A stretch of DNA of 64,000 nt, from positions 28,159 to 92,158 of the forward strand of contig NZ_JAENHM010000077.1 in NCBI RefSeq assembly GCF_016595245.1. The letters are read 5' to 3'. Each line of letters starts with the position of its first letter. The stretch's first letter is position 1. The position numbers and the translations under genes were made by a program. The notes under the pieces were generated by a model. That model did no database searches and was not told the DNA's origin. It saw nothing but the letters and a program-made list of their open reading frames with translations. Source of the stretch: Azospirillum endophyticum (GTDB taxonomy: Bacteria; Pseudomonadota; Alphaproteobacteria; Azospirillales; Azospirillaceae). Below, in pieces: positions 9,110 through 17,779 of this stretch.

Positions 9110-10195
9110 TCAGTCGATCACCGTCAGCTCGCCGGCCTGCGGCACCGGCATCGCCGCCTTGACCGCGGTGGCGTCGAGCCCGCCGGCGAGCAGGCAGACC
9201 AGCTTGGCGTAGCTGGCCTCCGGCGTCATGTCATAGGCGCCGATGGCTCCCACGGCGCCCAGCCCGGTGGAGTAGGCGCCGGGCAGCACCGCGCCGCGCT
9301 GCACCTGGGTGTTGTCCATCAGCACGACCCCGGCGGTCACCGCCGCCGACAGCGCGGCGAGGAAGTCGGGATCGGTCGGCCCGTTGCCCTCGCCGAAGGC
9401 CAGCAGCACCGCCCCCTTCGCCGCCGGGCTGGTGGCGGTCAGCATCGCCGACACCGTGCTGGCGCGGATGCCGGGATAGAGCCACAGCATGACGACGGAG
9501 AAATCCGCCAGCGCCGCCGGCAGGGCGTCCAGTGCCGCCAGCCGCTTGGCCCGGTTGTCCGGATCGGCCAGCGAGACCGCGGCATCCGGCATCGGCAGCC
9601 AATAAGGCTCGTTGCGGGCGATCACGCTGCCGACGCTGGCCAGCGGCGGGAAGTTCGGCGAATCGAAACCGGCGAAGCGGTTGGCGTCGACCTTGGACGA
9701 GCGGTTGCCGCGCAGCAGCTTGGTGTCGAAATAGACGCAGACCTCCGGCACCGGCAGGGTTCCCGCCACCACGACGGCACCGACCAGATTGGCCGGCGCG
9801 TCGCTCAGGGTGAAGGACAGCGGCACCTGCGATCCGCTGAAGATCACCGGCTTCGACAGGCCGGGCAGCAGGAAGGACAGGGCCGACGCGCTGTAGGCCA
9901 TGCTGTCGGTGCCGTGCAGCACGACGAAGCCGTCATACTGGTCATAGACCGACAGCAGCCGCCGGGCGATGGCGACCCAGTCCGCCGGCGTCATGTTGGA
10001 ACTGTCGAGCGTGCGGTCGAACCAGCCCATGGTCCAGCTCAGATCCGGATAATCCTGCACCCGGTGGTCCGACAGGCCGGGCGTCGCCAGCACCCGCCGC
10101 TCGAACGCCGCGCCCGGCACCGGGGCCAGCGCCCCGTCGGGATTGGTCACGCACCCGATGGTGCCCCCGGTGTACAGAACATAGACCCGCGCCAT
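9110..10195 (-). CDS. L-asparaginase, type I-like
   Basis: A 361-residue amidohydrolase of the bacterial asparaginase/glutaminase fold, converting asparagine to aspartate and ammonia. The first catalytic threonine is Thr12 in YTGGTIG. The second catalytic block is HGTDS at residues 94-98, where most members have HGTDT. No signal peptide is present, which fits a cytoplasmic type I enzyme (AnsA-like) rather than the periplasmic AnsB. It is the last gene on its strand here; a small open frame and a LysR gene lie upstream. Confidence 0.88.
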   Translation of the reverse strand: MARVYVLYTGGTIGCVTNPDGALAPVPGAAFERRVLATPGLSDHRVQDYPDLSWTMGWFDRTLDSSNMTPADWVAIARRLLSVYDQYDGFVVLHGTDSMAYSASALSFLLPGLSKPVIFSGSQVPLSFTLSDAPANLVGAVVVAGTLPVPEVCVYFDTKLLRGNRSSKVDANRFAGFDSPNFPPLASVGSVIARNEPYWLPMPDAAVSLADPDNRAKRLAALDALPAALADFSVVMLWLYPGIRASTVSAMLTATSPAAKGAVLLAFGEGNGPTDPDFLAALSAAVTAGVVLMDNTQVQRGAVLPGAYSTGLGAVGAIGAYDMTPEASYAKLVCLLAGGLDATAVKAAMPVPQAGELTVID

Positions 10196-10246
10196 CGCCC
10201 ATTCCTCCCGGCTTTCCTGTCGGCGGCAGGATAGGCCGCTCTCCGC

Positions 10247-10480
10247 CTACTTCTCAAGACGCAGCCGGCCGCCCCTCGACGACGGGGGGATGCGGGCCGA
10301 GGCCAAGGCCGGCTCCGCCACCGGACCGGCGCGGCGGGCCGGGGCGGACGGCGTCGGGAGGACCGGATTGTAGGCGAGGCGGAAACGCCGCGGCTCCGGC
10401 GCCGCGGGCGGGCGGGCGGCGGGCTGGTCGAGGCGGGCGGCCCCGAGAACCGTGCTGCTCCAGGCGGCGAACAGGGACAT
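10247..10480 (-). CDS. Small hypothetical protein, Pro/Ala/Arg-rich
   Basis: A possible 77-residue basic protein starting MSLFAAWSSTVLG. The ATG at 10480 has GGAG at 9-base spacing, and the short hydrophobic start could be a membrane anchor. The rest is rich in Pro, Ala and Arg with no recognisable domain. It lies divergent to the LysR gene and upstream of asparaginase, 51 bases before it, so it may be co-transcribed with asparaginase. In such a GC-rich region a chance frame is possible. Confidence 0.4.
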   Translation of the reverse strand: MSLFAAWSSTVLGAARLDQPAARPPAAPEPRRFRLAYNPVLPTPSAPARRAGPVAEPALASARIPPSSRGGRLRLEK

Positions 10481-10546
10481 GACCGGAAACTCCAAGGGGA
10501 TCGGAGACCGACAATGGGACGGGCGCCATTCCCTTGGAAATGAATA

Positions 10547-10578
10547 GGCATTATGCCGTCATCACGATTCGTAATGAC
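10547..10578. promoter_or_regulatory. LysR-type binding site and adjacent palindrome
   Basis: A 21-base dyad at 10558-10578 has arms GTCATCACG and CGTAATGAC around ATT. It contains ATC-N9-AAT, the classical T-N11-A LysR box. A second perfect palindrome, GGCATTATGCC, abuts it at 10547-10557. The site lies between the divergent small gene and the LysR gene, about 60 bases before the LysR start, as expected for autoregulation. Confidence 0.6.
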
Positions 10579-10638
10579 CGGAACGTTGCGGACCGGCCGG
10601 CGCTCTGCTTGAATAAGCGGCAACTTCCGGTTCCCGTC

Positions 10639-11565
10639 ATGCCCACCAATCTCGATACCGACCTGCTGCGCGCTTTCGTCGCCGTGGCCGACAGCGCCAG
10701 CTTCACCCGTGCCGGCGAAAGGCTGGGCCGCACCCAGGCGGCGGTCAGCCAGCAGGTGCGCCGGCTGGAGGACACGGTGGGCAAGCGCGTCTTCGAACGC
10801 GACACCCACGGCGTGCGCATGACCCGCGACGGCGAGGTGCTGCTGGCCTATGCGCGGCGCATGCTGACGCTGAACGACGAGGTTCTGGCCCTGATGCACC
10901 GCAGTCCGACGGTGGCCAGCGTGCGCATCGGCACACCCGACGACTACGCCACCATGCTGCTGCCCGAGGTGCTGGCCCGCTTCAACGCCGCCTATCCCGA
11001 CGTGATGGTGGAGGTGGTCTGCGACAACAGCCCCGACCTCGTGGCGGAGATCGAGAAGGGCCGCTACGACCTGGCGCTGGTCACCCGCAAGGCCGGCGAG
11101 GCCGGCGGTGAACTGGTGCGGCAGGAGCCGGTGTCCTGGGTTGCGCCGCCGCCCTATCCTTTGCCCCCGCCGGGGCACCGGCCGGTGGAAAGCCTGGACC
11201 CGCTGCCACTGGCGTTGTTCCCCAAGGGCTGCGTGGTGCGCGACCTCGCGGTGGCGGCGCTGGACGGGATCGGCCGCGACTGGCGCGTCGCCTTCACCAG
11301 CAAGAGCGTCGTCGCCGTCCATGGCGCGGTGATGGGCGGGCTGGGGGTGACGGCGATGGAGGCCTGCACCGTCCCGCCCAGCCTGCGCCGCCTCGGTGCG
11401 GCGGAGGGGTTCCCCGACCTGCCGGATGTCGACATCGCCCTCCACCGCGCCCGCGGCACGGCGCCGAAGCCGGTGCGGCTGCTGGGCGACGCCATCCACG
11501 ACCTCGTCGGCCGGCAGATGCTGGGCCGCAGGAGACCGGTGGCCGCCGGGGAGGCCAGAGCATGA
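10639..11565 (+). CDS. LysR-family regulator, LrhA-like
   Basis: A 308-residue LysR-type transcription factor. The N-terminal winged helix-turn-helix spans residues 5-65 (LLRAFVAVADSASFTRAGER, RTQAAVSQQVRRLE). The ligand-binding domain follows, starting with VRIGTPDDYATMLLPEVL, close to the LrhA/HexA group. The ATG at 10639 was chosen to fit family length; the frame stays open upstream through the LysR box. Its stop overlaps the start of the SH3 protein by 4 bases (ATGA), so the two are translated together. Effector and targets are unknown. Confidence 0.9.
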   Translation: MPTNLDTDLLRAFVAVADSASFTRAGERLGRTQAAVSQQVRRLEDTVGKRVFERDTHGVRMTRDGEVLLAYARRMLTLNDEVLALMHRSPTVASVRIGTPDDYATMLLPEVLARFNAAYPDVMVEVVCDNSPDLVAEIEKGRYDLALVTRKAGEAGGELVRQEPVSWVAPPPYPLPPPGHRPVESLDPLPLALFPKGCVVRDLAVAALDGIGRDWRVAFTSKSVVAVHGAVMGGLGVTAMEACTVPPSLRRLGAAEGFPDLPDVDIALHRARGTAPKPVRLLGDAIHDLVGRQMLGRRRPVAAGEARA

Positions 11566-12515
11566 CCGCCGCACCCGCCCTCCGCCGCCTGCTGCCGGCG
11601 CTGGCCGCCGTTGTCCTGTCGCTCGCAGGCGCCGTCGCCGCCCCCGCCCGGGCGCAGAGTCCCGTCGCCATCGGCGCTCCGCTGACCGGCGAGGTGGTGC
11701 TGAACCGTGATATCGAGGTGCGGATCGGCCCCAGCGAGGATGCCCGCATCGTCATGACCCTCAAGCAGGGCAAGGCGCTGAACGCGCTGGGAACCCCGCG
11801 CGGCACCTATTGGACGGAGGTCGCCATCGGCGGCCAGCCCATCGGCTATGTCCCCGCCGATTCGCTGGACCCGGCGCTGATGGTGACAGGCCGGCCGGCG
11901 GTGGGCGGCGAGGGGCCGCGGTCTTCCAAGCCGAGTTCCCCCGCCAACCAGCCGGCGGACGCTCCCCCACCCCACCGCAGTGCCGCCGTCGTCCCGCGCG
12001 CGGCCTGGGACAAGGCGGCCCAAACCCCGGCGGAGGGCTATGTCGTCGCCGCCGGCCCGATTTCCGCGACCGAGCTCCTGACCAACCGCAAGCGGCGCGG
12101 CTTCACCCTGCGCAAGGGCGACGTGGTGGCGCTGATCGGTGCCGCGAACGGCGAGGCGACGCTGGCCCTGCCCGCCGGTACCCGCGCCCTGGCCCCGGTC
12201 CAGGGGCTGGTCGGGGTGGTGGCACCCTATCCGCTGCCGGGCATGCCGCCGGTCGAACCGGGCATGCTCTACGGCATCAAGCTCGGCGAATATGTCAGCT
12301 ACGCCGAAGGCCTGCGTGCCTGGAAGGAGTTCACCGCCGGACCGGGCAGCGCCTATCGCGACCTGCCGCCGATGGTCTGGCCGGTGTTCCGCAAGGGACG
12401 GCTGCTCTACGAAGTGGGGGTGGCTCCGTTCTCGCGGTTGCAGGTTGACACCGCCTGCGGCACGCTGGCGCAACGCGGACTCGATTGCACGGTGATCGAG
12501 TTGGATACGTTTTGA
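11562..12515 (+). CDS. Exported SH3-domain protein with SPOR-like C-terminus
   Basis: A 317-residue protein with a signal peptide ending at about residue 32 (ARA-QS). Residues 42-108 form a bacterial SH3 domain (VEVRIGPSEDARIV pattern, then WTEVAIGGQPIGYVPADSL). The last 80 residues (YGIKLGEYVSYAEGLRAW, then LYEVGVAPFSRLQ and CGTLAQRGLDCTVIEL) have the strand-helix rhythm of a SPOR peptidoglycan-binding domain. Both domain types bind cell-wall material, so a periplasmic envelope role is likely. It is translationally coupled to the LysR gene, an unusual pairing. The SPOR call is a pattern match only. Confidence 0.6.
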   Translation: MTAAPALRRLLPALAAVVLSLAGAVAAPARAQSPVAIGAPLTGEVVLNRDIEVRIGPSEDARIVMTLKQGKALNALGTPRGTYWTEVAIGGQPIGYVPADSLDPALMVTGRPAVGGEGPRSSKPSSPANQPADAPPPHRSAAVVPRAAWDKAAQTPAEGYVVAAGPISATELLTNRKRRGFTLRKGDVVALIGAANGEATLALPAGTRALAPVQGLVGVVAPYPLPGMPPVEPGMLYGIKLGEYVSYAEGLRAWKEFTAGPGSAYRDLPPMVWPVFRKGRLLYEVGVAPFSRLQVDTACGTLAQRGLDCTVIELDTF

Positions 12516-12576
12516 CAGGTTTGCACCACGCGGGCCGGCCGTGCCCGTCTCATGACCCTTTCACCACCGAAGAGCC

Positions 12577-14391
12577 ATGACCGACGCCGACCCGAATGGA
12601 CCCCAGGACGAAGCCCGAACCGATCCGGCCCCGGAGAGCCCCCCGGAGGACACCGACGACGAGGATCTGGTGTTCCTGGACGATGCGGATCCGGAAGACG
12701 GCCCCGCGGATGGCGCCAAGGACGGCCGGACCGCGGAGGAACCGCCCGGCAGCCGCTGGACCATGCTGATCGTCGACGACGAGCCGGAGATCCATTCGAT
12801 CACCAAGCTCGTCCTGTCCGACTTCGTCTACAAGGGCCGCAAGGCGCGCTTCCTGTCCGCCCATTCGGCAGCGGAGGCGCGGCGGATCCTGGCGCGGGAA
12901 CCCGACATCGCGCTGATCCTGCTGGACGTGGTGATGGAGACGGAGGACGCCGGCCTGCGGCTGGTCCACCACATCCGCGAAGAGCTGCAGAACCGCAACG
13001 TCCGCATCATCCTGCGCACCGGCCAGCCGGGGCAGGCGCCGGAACGGGCGGTGATCCTCGATTACGACATCAACGACTACAAGGCGAAGACCCAACTGAC
13101 CGCCCAGCAGCTGTTCACCACCACGGTCGCCGCCCTGCGCTCCTACGAGGACATCGTGGCGATCGACGCCAACCGCCGCGGTCTGGAAAAGATCATCGAG
13201 GCGTCGTCGTCGCTGTTCCGCGTCCGCTCGATGAAGCTGTTCGCGGCGGGCGTGTTGACGCAACTGTCGGGCCTGCTGGGGGTGGGACCGGACGCCATCC
13301 TGTGTGTGCAGCGCGGCGGCACCGGCGGCACCGGCGGCAGTCAGGCCGATGGTTCGGTTGATGGTTCCGCCGGTGGATCGGGTAGATGCAACGGAGAGGG
13401 TAGCTGCAACGGCCTGTATGTGCTGGCGGGATCGGGCCGCTTCGAATCGCTGATCAACGAGCCGGTCGCCGGCCATGTCGATCCGGCGGTGCTGGCGGCC
13501 ATGACCGCCTGCCTGGAAAAGCGGGCGCATGTCTATGCCGGGGACCATTGCACGCTCTACATCCAGCCGCCGAACGACCGCGAGACGGTGGTCTATCTGC
13601 GCTCCAATCGGCCTCTTTCCGATCTGGACCGCAAGCTGATCGAGGTGTTCTGCGGCAAGATCTCCGTCGGGTTCGACAATCTGCACCACTACGAGCAGCT
13701 CTACCGCGCCCAGCAGGGCACGCTGGCGGCCCTGGCCGATCTGGCCGAGCGCGGCTGCGGCACGCTCATCGACGCCACTCCGCCGGCGGCGGCGCCGATG
13801 GAGCGGGAGCGTTTAAGCCGGTCGCTGCGGATCGCCGCAATCACCGAGCGGATCGCCCGCCGCCTGCATGCCGACGGGCTTTTCCCCGATGCGCTGGATG
13901 TGACGACCCTGGAGGTCATCGGACTGGCGGCCATTCTGCACGACATCGGCAACGCCGCCGTCGATCCGGTGATGCTGTCCAAGCCCGGCCCGCTCGACCC
14001 GGCGGAACGCAGCGCGATGCAGACCCACACGGTTGCCGGCGCCAATCTGCTGAACCAGGCGAGCCACCTTGCGGACGGTCTCACCCACCTGCATCTGGGG
14101 GCGACGGTGGCGCGCTGGCATCACGAGAATTGGGACGGTACCGGTTATCCCGACGGTCGCGCCGGGGCGGCGATTCCGCTGTGCGCCCGCATCGTCGCCG
14201 TCGCCGACGCCTATGACGCGATGACCCGGGACCGGCCCTATCGTCCGGCACTGGACAGCGGGAAGGCCGTGGATGAGATCCGGCGGCTGGCCGGGCGGCG
14301 CTTCGACCCGACGGTGGTCGAAGCCTTTCTTTCCATCCTGCCGGATATCGAGCGGCCCGTCGAAAGCGACGGTGGCGGGATAGCGATCTAG
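12577..14391 (+). CDS. Response regulator with DUF3369 and HD-GYP phosphodiesterase domains
   Basis: A 604-residue cytoplasmic regulator. An acidic N-terminal tail (1-60) precedes a receiver domain with phospho-acceptor Asp117 (LILLDVVME). A DUF3369 domain follows (about 210-370) and then a HD-GYP domain (about 400-590). The HD pair is at about residues 455-456 (LHDIGN) and the GYP signature is HHENWDGTGYPDG at about 515, so all catalytic residues expected for cyclic di-GMP hydrolysis are present. DUF3369 is interrupted by a Gly/Ser-rich insert at about 246-281. No kinase is adjacent; a lone receiver gene lies convergent beyond a terminator hairpin. Confidence 0.92.
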   Translation: MTDADPNGPQDEARTDPAPESPPEDTDDEDLVFLDDADPEDGPADGAKDGRTAEEPPGSRWTMLIVDDEPEIHSITKLVLSDFVYKGRKARFLSAHSAAEARRILAREPDIALILLDVVMETEDAGLRLVHHIREELQNRNVRIILRTGQPGQAPERAVILDYDINDYKAKTQLTAQQLFTTTVAALRSYEDIVAIDANRRGLEKIIEASSSLFRVRSMKLFAAGVLTQLSGLLGVGPDAILCVQRGGTGGTGGSQADGSVDGSAGGSGRCNGEGSCNGLYVLAGSGRFESLINEPVAGHVDPAVLAAMTACLEKRAHVYAGDHCTLYIQPPNDRETVVYLRSNRPLSDLDRKLIEVFCGKISVGFDNLHHYEQLYRAQQGTLAALADLAERGCGTLIDATPPAAAPMERERLSRSLRIAAITERIARRLHADGLFPDALDVTTLEVIGLAAILHDIGNAAVDPVMLSKPGPLDPAERSAMQTHTVAGANLLNQASHLADGLTHLHLGATVARWHHENWDGTGYPDGRAGAAIPLCARIVAVADAYDAMTRDRPYRPALDSGKAVDEIRRLAGRRFDPTVVEAFLSILPDIERPVESDGGGIAI

Positions 14392-14478
14392 GCGGTCTGC
14401 CGGAGCAGGTCTTCCGAAGCGGCAGGCTTGCGAGCCGACCCTTCCCCAGGGAGCAAGCCTCGGCTACGTGGCTCCCGA

Positions 14479-14523
14479 GTCCATCAGATGCCTATCGAAG
14501 CGTCCGATGGACCTTAAGTTTTT
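14479..14523 (+). terminator. Strong hairpin after the HD-GYP gene
   Basis: GTCCATCAGATGC and GCGTCCGATGGAC pair over 13 positions with two G-U pairs, followed by CTTAAGTTTTTGATCTT. It serves as a likely terminator for the plus-strand gene. A further 8-base inverted pair (AGGCTTGC / GCAAGCCT) lies just upstream, so the whole 14395-14520 stretch is structured. Confidence 0.65.
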
Positions 14524-14575
14524 GATCTTCCATGCGAGTCACGCTTCAGCCGATTCCGCCTGAACCGATCGGGCC

Positions 14576-14989
14576 CTATCGGCTGCACAGCGCCTCGACG
14601 GCCTCGCGCAGCGGCCCGACCTGCACCGGCTTCAGCAGCAGTTGGCAGCCCAGCAATTCGGCTTCGTCCCGGCGTTCGGGCGTGCTGTCACCGGTCAGGA
14701 TGATGGCAGGGGTCTGCTGCCCGGTTTCGGCACGGACGCGCTCCACCACCTCGCGCCCGGTGCGTCCGGCCGGCAGGTAATGATCGGCGATGATCAGGTT
14801 CGGCGCCCGGTCGAGGCCACCGAGCTGCGCTTCCAGGGCGGCGGCGCTGAGCGCCTTCACCACCTCGTATCCCCAGCCATCCAACAGGATCGCCAGCCCT
14901 TCGACGATCGAACGGTCGTCGTCCACCACCAGGATAAGCGGCCTGACAGACTCCGGTTTGGTTGCCTGATCGTCTGTTGGCTCAGCCAT
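14576..14989 (-). CDS. Single-domain response regulator (receiver only)
   Basis: A 137-residue CheY-like protein. VVDDD at residues 21-25 supplies the acidic pocket. Asp69 in IIADHYLP is the phospho-acceptor, Thr in ILTGD and Lys120 in LLLKP complete the active site. No output domain is present. The sequence resembles the receiver of hybrid sensor kinases. The ATG at 14989 has GGGGGAA at 6-base spacing. It stands alone, convergent to the DUF3369/HD-GYP regulator, and could relay phosphate to or from it. Its kinase is not visible nearby. Confidence 0.88.
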   Translation of the reverse strand: MAEPTDDQATKPESVRPLILVVDDDRSIVEGLAILLDGWGYEVVKALSAAALEAQLGGLDRAPNLIIADHYLPAGRTGREVVERVRAETGQQTPAIILTGDSTPERRDEAELLGCQLLLKPVQVGPLREAVEALCSR

Positions 14990-15286
14990 CGATTTCCCCC
15001 GTTCCGTCATTTGCAATGTGATGGACATCGGACCTGCCGAGGCAATGCAAGCACCGCCTGTGCCGTAGTCGTGACATCGAGTGCGTCGTGGGCTTGCCAG
15101 GGACAAACGATCCCGGAACCCAATCTTCCCACAAAACAACGTGCTGCCGTCAAACGTTGAATTGCAACAAACAGCACAGGGTTTTCCCTTAGCGAATGCA
15201 CTCCAGATCCTTCAATCAGCGATTCAGCATATGATTGTGCGTTCGTTATCCGGGAAGCACCCTTTCGTGACTCTTTGGATGCGCAC
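14990..15286. other. Intergenic, AT-richer leader of the receiver gene
   Basis: No gene seen. The stretch is poorer in GC than its surroundings and should hold the promoter of the receiver gene. CAACGT at 15137-15142 and ACGTTG at 15154-15159 form an inverted pair that may be an operator. I could not assign clear -35 and -10 elements. Confidence 0.4.
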
Positions 15287-15313
15287 AAAAAAGCCTCCGC
15301 CGAAGCGGAGGCT
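15284..15313 (-). terminator. Rho-independent terminator of the rpmI-pheT cluster
   Basis: Read on the minus strand, AGCCTCCGC, a TTCG loop and GCGGAGGCT are followed by seven T, about 43 bases after the pheT stop. Confidence 0.95.
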
Positions 15314-15355
15314 CTGTGCTGACGCAACAAAAATTTCAACTTCCAGAGGTTTTTC

Positions 15356-17767
15356 TCACGCGCGAAGCGTGCCGCCGGTCGCCTTGACAACCGAAGCGAC
15401 GATTTTCTGGCCGACGGCCTCGATCGCCTCGTCGGTCAAGGTTGCGGTGGTCGGCTGGTAGGTGACCGATACCGCGACCGACTTCCGCCCGTCTTCCACG
15501 CCCGGTCCTTCGTAGACGTCGAAGACTGCGACATCCTTGACCAGCGCCTTGTCGGCGCCCTTGACGGCACGGAGGATCTTGTCGGCCTCGACCTTGTGGT
15601 CGACGACGAAGGCGAAATCGCGCTCCACCGGCTGGAAGGCGGAGAGTTGCACCATCGGCTTGGCGGTGCCGCCCTTCTTCTTGGGCATCGGCACGGCGTC
15701 GAGCATCACCTCGAAGCCGACGACCGGCCCCTTGACGCCCAAAGTCTCCAGAACCGACGGGTGGATCTCGCCGAAGCGGGCCATCACGGTGGGCCCGAGT
15801 CGCAGCACGCCGGAGCGGCCGGGATGGTACCAGCCCGGCGCGTCGGTGGTGACCTGCAGGTTGGCGGCGGGGGCGCCGACCGCCTCCAGCACCGCCAGCG
15901 CGTCGGCCTTGGCGTCGAACAGGTCGACGCCGCGCGCCTTCTCCGCCCAATGGCGCGGCACCGCCGCACCGGTACGGATGCCGGCGGCGACGGTGTCCTG
16001 CCCGTCCGGCGCCGGGGTGCGGAAGGCCGCCCCGACCTCGAACAGCCGGACATCGGCATAGCCGCGGTCGGCGTTGCGGCCGGCAGCCTGGATCAGGTTG
16101 GGCAGGATCGACGGGCGCATGACGTCGAGGTCGCTGCTGATCGGGTTGACCAGCCGCAGGCCGGGCTGGCCGCCGCCGAACAGCTCGGCGACCGGACCGG
16201 CCAGGAAGGACCAGGTCACCGCCTCCGACAGGCCGCGGGCGGCCAGCGTGCGCTTGGCCAGCGCGACGCGGCGCTGCTTCAGCGTCAGGGCCGGACGGGT
16301 CAGCACCGTCTCGCGCGGCAGCGGCGTCGCCGGGATGGCGTCGAAGCCGTGGACGCGCAGCACCTCCTCGACCAGATCGGCCTCGCCATGGACATCGGCA
16401 CGCCAGGACGGAACGCCGACGACCAGCCGGCCCTCGGCATCCTCGCCTTCCATGGTGAAGCCCAGATCCGTCAGGATCCGGACCTGACGCTCGCTCGGCA
16501 GATCGACGCCCCCCAGCGCCGCGACCCGGCCCGGACGCAGGGTCAGGCTGCGCTTCCAGTCCGGCTCAGCCCCTGCCACCACCAACTCGGACGGCTCGCC
16601 GCCGCACAGCTCCAGGATCAGGCGGGTGGCGCGTTCCATCCCGGCGGAGACCGCGGCCGGATCGACGCCGCGCTCGAAGCGATAGCGGGCGTCGGAGTCG
16701 ATGCCCAGCCGGCGGCCGGTCTGCGCCGTGCGCACCGGGTCGAACAGCGCGGCCTCGACGAAGACGTTGACGGTCGACTCGGTGCAGCCGGTCGGCTCGC
16801 CGCCGACGATGCCGGCCAGAGCCTCCGCCCGCTCGTCGTCGGCCACCACGGTCATGGCGCCATCCAGCGCGTATTCCTTGCCGTTCAGCGCCGCCAGCGT
16901 CTCCCCCTCGCGGCCCATACGGACGGTGATGTTGCCCGTCACCGTGTCGGCATCGAAGACATGCAGCGGACGGGCGGCGTCGAAGGTCAGGTAGTTGGTG
17001 ATGTCGACCAGCGCCGAGATCGGGCGCAGGCCGATGGACACCAGCTTGTCCTGCAGCCACTTCGGCGACGGGCCGTTCTTCACGCCGCGGATATAGCGGC
17101 CGACGAACAGCGGGCAGGCCTCGGGCGCCGCAATGCTCACGCCGATCGGGCTGGCGAAGCGGCCTTCGACCGGGGTGGTGTCGAGATGCCCCGCGGTCAG
17201 CGGCTTCAGCGTGCCGAGCCCGGATGCTGCGAGGTCGCGGGCGATGCCGCGCACCCCGGCGCAGTCGGCACGGTCGGGCGTCAGGTTGATGTCGATGACC
17301 GGATCGTTCAGCCCGGCATAGTCGGCGAAACCGGCGCCCACGGGAGCGTCGTCCGGCAGCTCGATGATGCCCTCATGCTCGTCCGACAGCTTCAGCTCGC
17401 GCTTGGAGCACATCATGCCGTTCGACTCGACGCCGCGGATGACGCCCTTCTTCAGCGTGATGTCGGAACCCGGGACATAGGTCCCCTCCGGCGCGAAGAC
17501 GCCCTTCATGCCGGCGCGCGCGTTGGGGGCGCCGCAGACCACCTGCAGGGTGCCGGCGCCGGTGTCGACCATCAGCACGCGCAGCTTGTCGGCGTCCGGG
17601 TGCTTCTCGGCCGAGACGACATGGGCGACGCGGAAGGGTGCCAGCTCCTTCGACCGGTCGTGGACGCCTTCCACCTCCAGGCCGAGGGCGGTCAGCTTCT
17701 CCGTGATCTGGTCGAGCGAAGCCTCGGTCTCCAGATGGTCCTTCAGCCAGGACAGCGTGAACTTCAT
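15356..17767 (-). CDS. pheT: Phenylalanyl-tRNA synthetase beta subunit
   Basis: An 803-residue subunit of the alpha2-beta2 enzyme that charges tRNA-Phe. It begins MKFTLSWLKDHLET and carries an N-terminal tRNA-binding OB domain (about 40-150). The B3/4 editing domain, the B5 domain and the catalytic-like core follow. The C-terminal anticodon-binding FDX-ACB domain starts near AFQPVERDFAFVV. The length is normal. The start is 12 bases after the pheS stop, so the two are an operon. The strong terminator downstream ends the unit. Confidence 0.98.
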   Translation of the reverse strand: MKFTLSWLKDHLETEASLDQITEKLTALGLEVEGVHDRSKELAPFRVAHVVSAEKHPDADKLRVLMVDTGAGTLQVVCGAPNARAGMKGVFAPEGTYVPGSDITLKKGVIRGVESNGMMCSKRELKLSDEHEGIIELPDDAPVGAGFADYAGLNDPVIDINLTPDRADCAGVRGIARDLAASGLGTLKPLTAGHLDTTPVEGRFASPIGVSIAAPEACPLFVGRYIRGVKNGPSPKWLQDKLVSIGLRPISALVDITNYLTFDAARPLHVFDADTVTGNITVRMGREGETLAALNGKEYALDGAMTVVADDERAEALAGIVGGEPTGCTESTVNVFVEAALFDPVRTAQTGRRLGIDSDARYRFERGVDPAAVSAGMERATRLILELCGGEPSELVVAGAEPDWKRSLTLRPGRVAALGGVDLPSERQVRILTDLGFTMEGEDAEGRLVVGVPSWRADVHGEADLVEEVLRVHGFDAIPATPLPRETVLTRPALTLKQRRVALAKRTLAARGLSEAVTWSFLAGPVAELFGGGQPGLRLVNPISSDLDVMRPSILPNLIQAAGRNADRGYADVRLFEVGAAFRTPAPDGQDTVAAGIRTGAAVPRHWAEKARGVDLFDAKADALAVLEAVGAPAANLQVTTDAPGWYHPGRSGVLRLGPTVMARFGEIHPSVLETLGVKGPVVGFEVMLDAVPMPKKKGGTAKPMVQLSAFQPVERDFAFVVDHKVEADKILRAVKGADKALVKDVAVFDVYEGPGVEDGRKSVAVSVTYQPTTATLTDEAIEAVGQKIVASVVKATGGTLRA

Positions 17768-17779
17768 GGGTCCGGCTCC

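Noticed and set aside
12550-13689. Minus-strand open frame opposite the HD-GYP regulator
   Set aside because: Antisense shadow with no start context and no domain.
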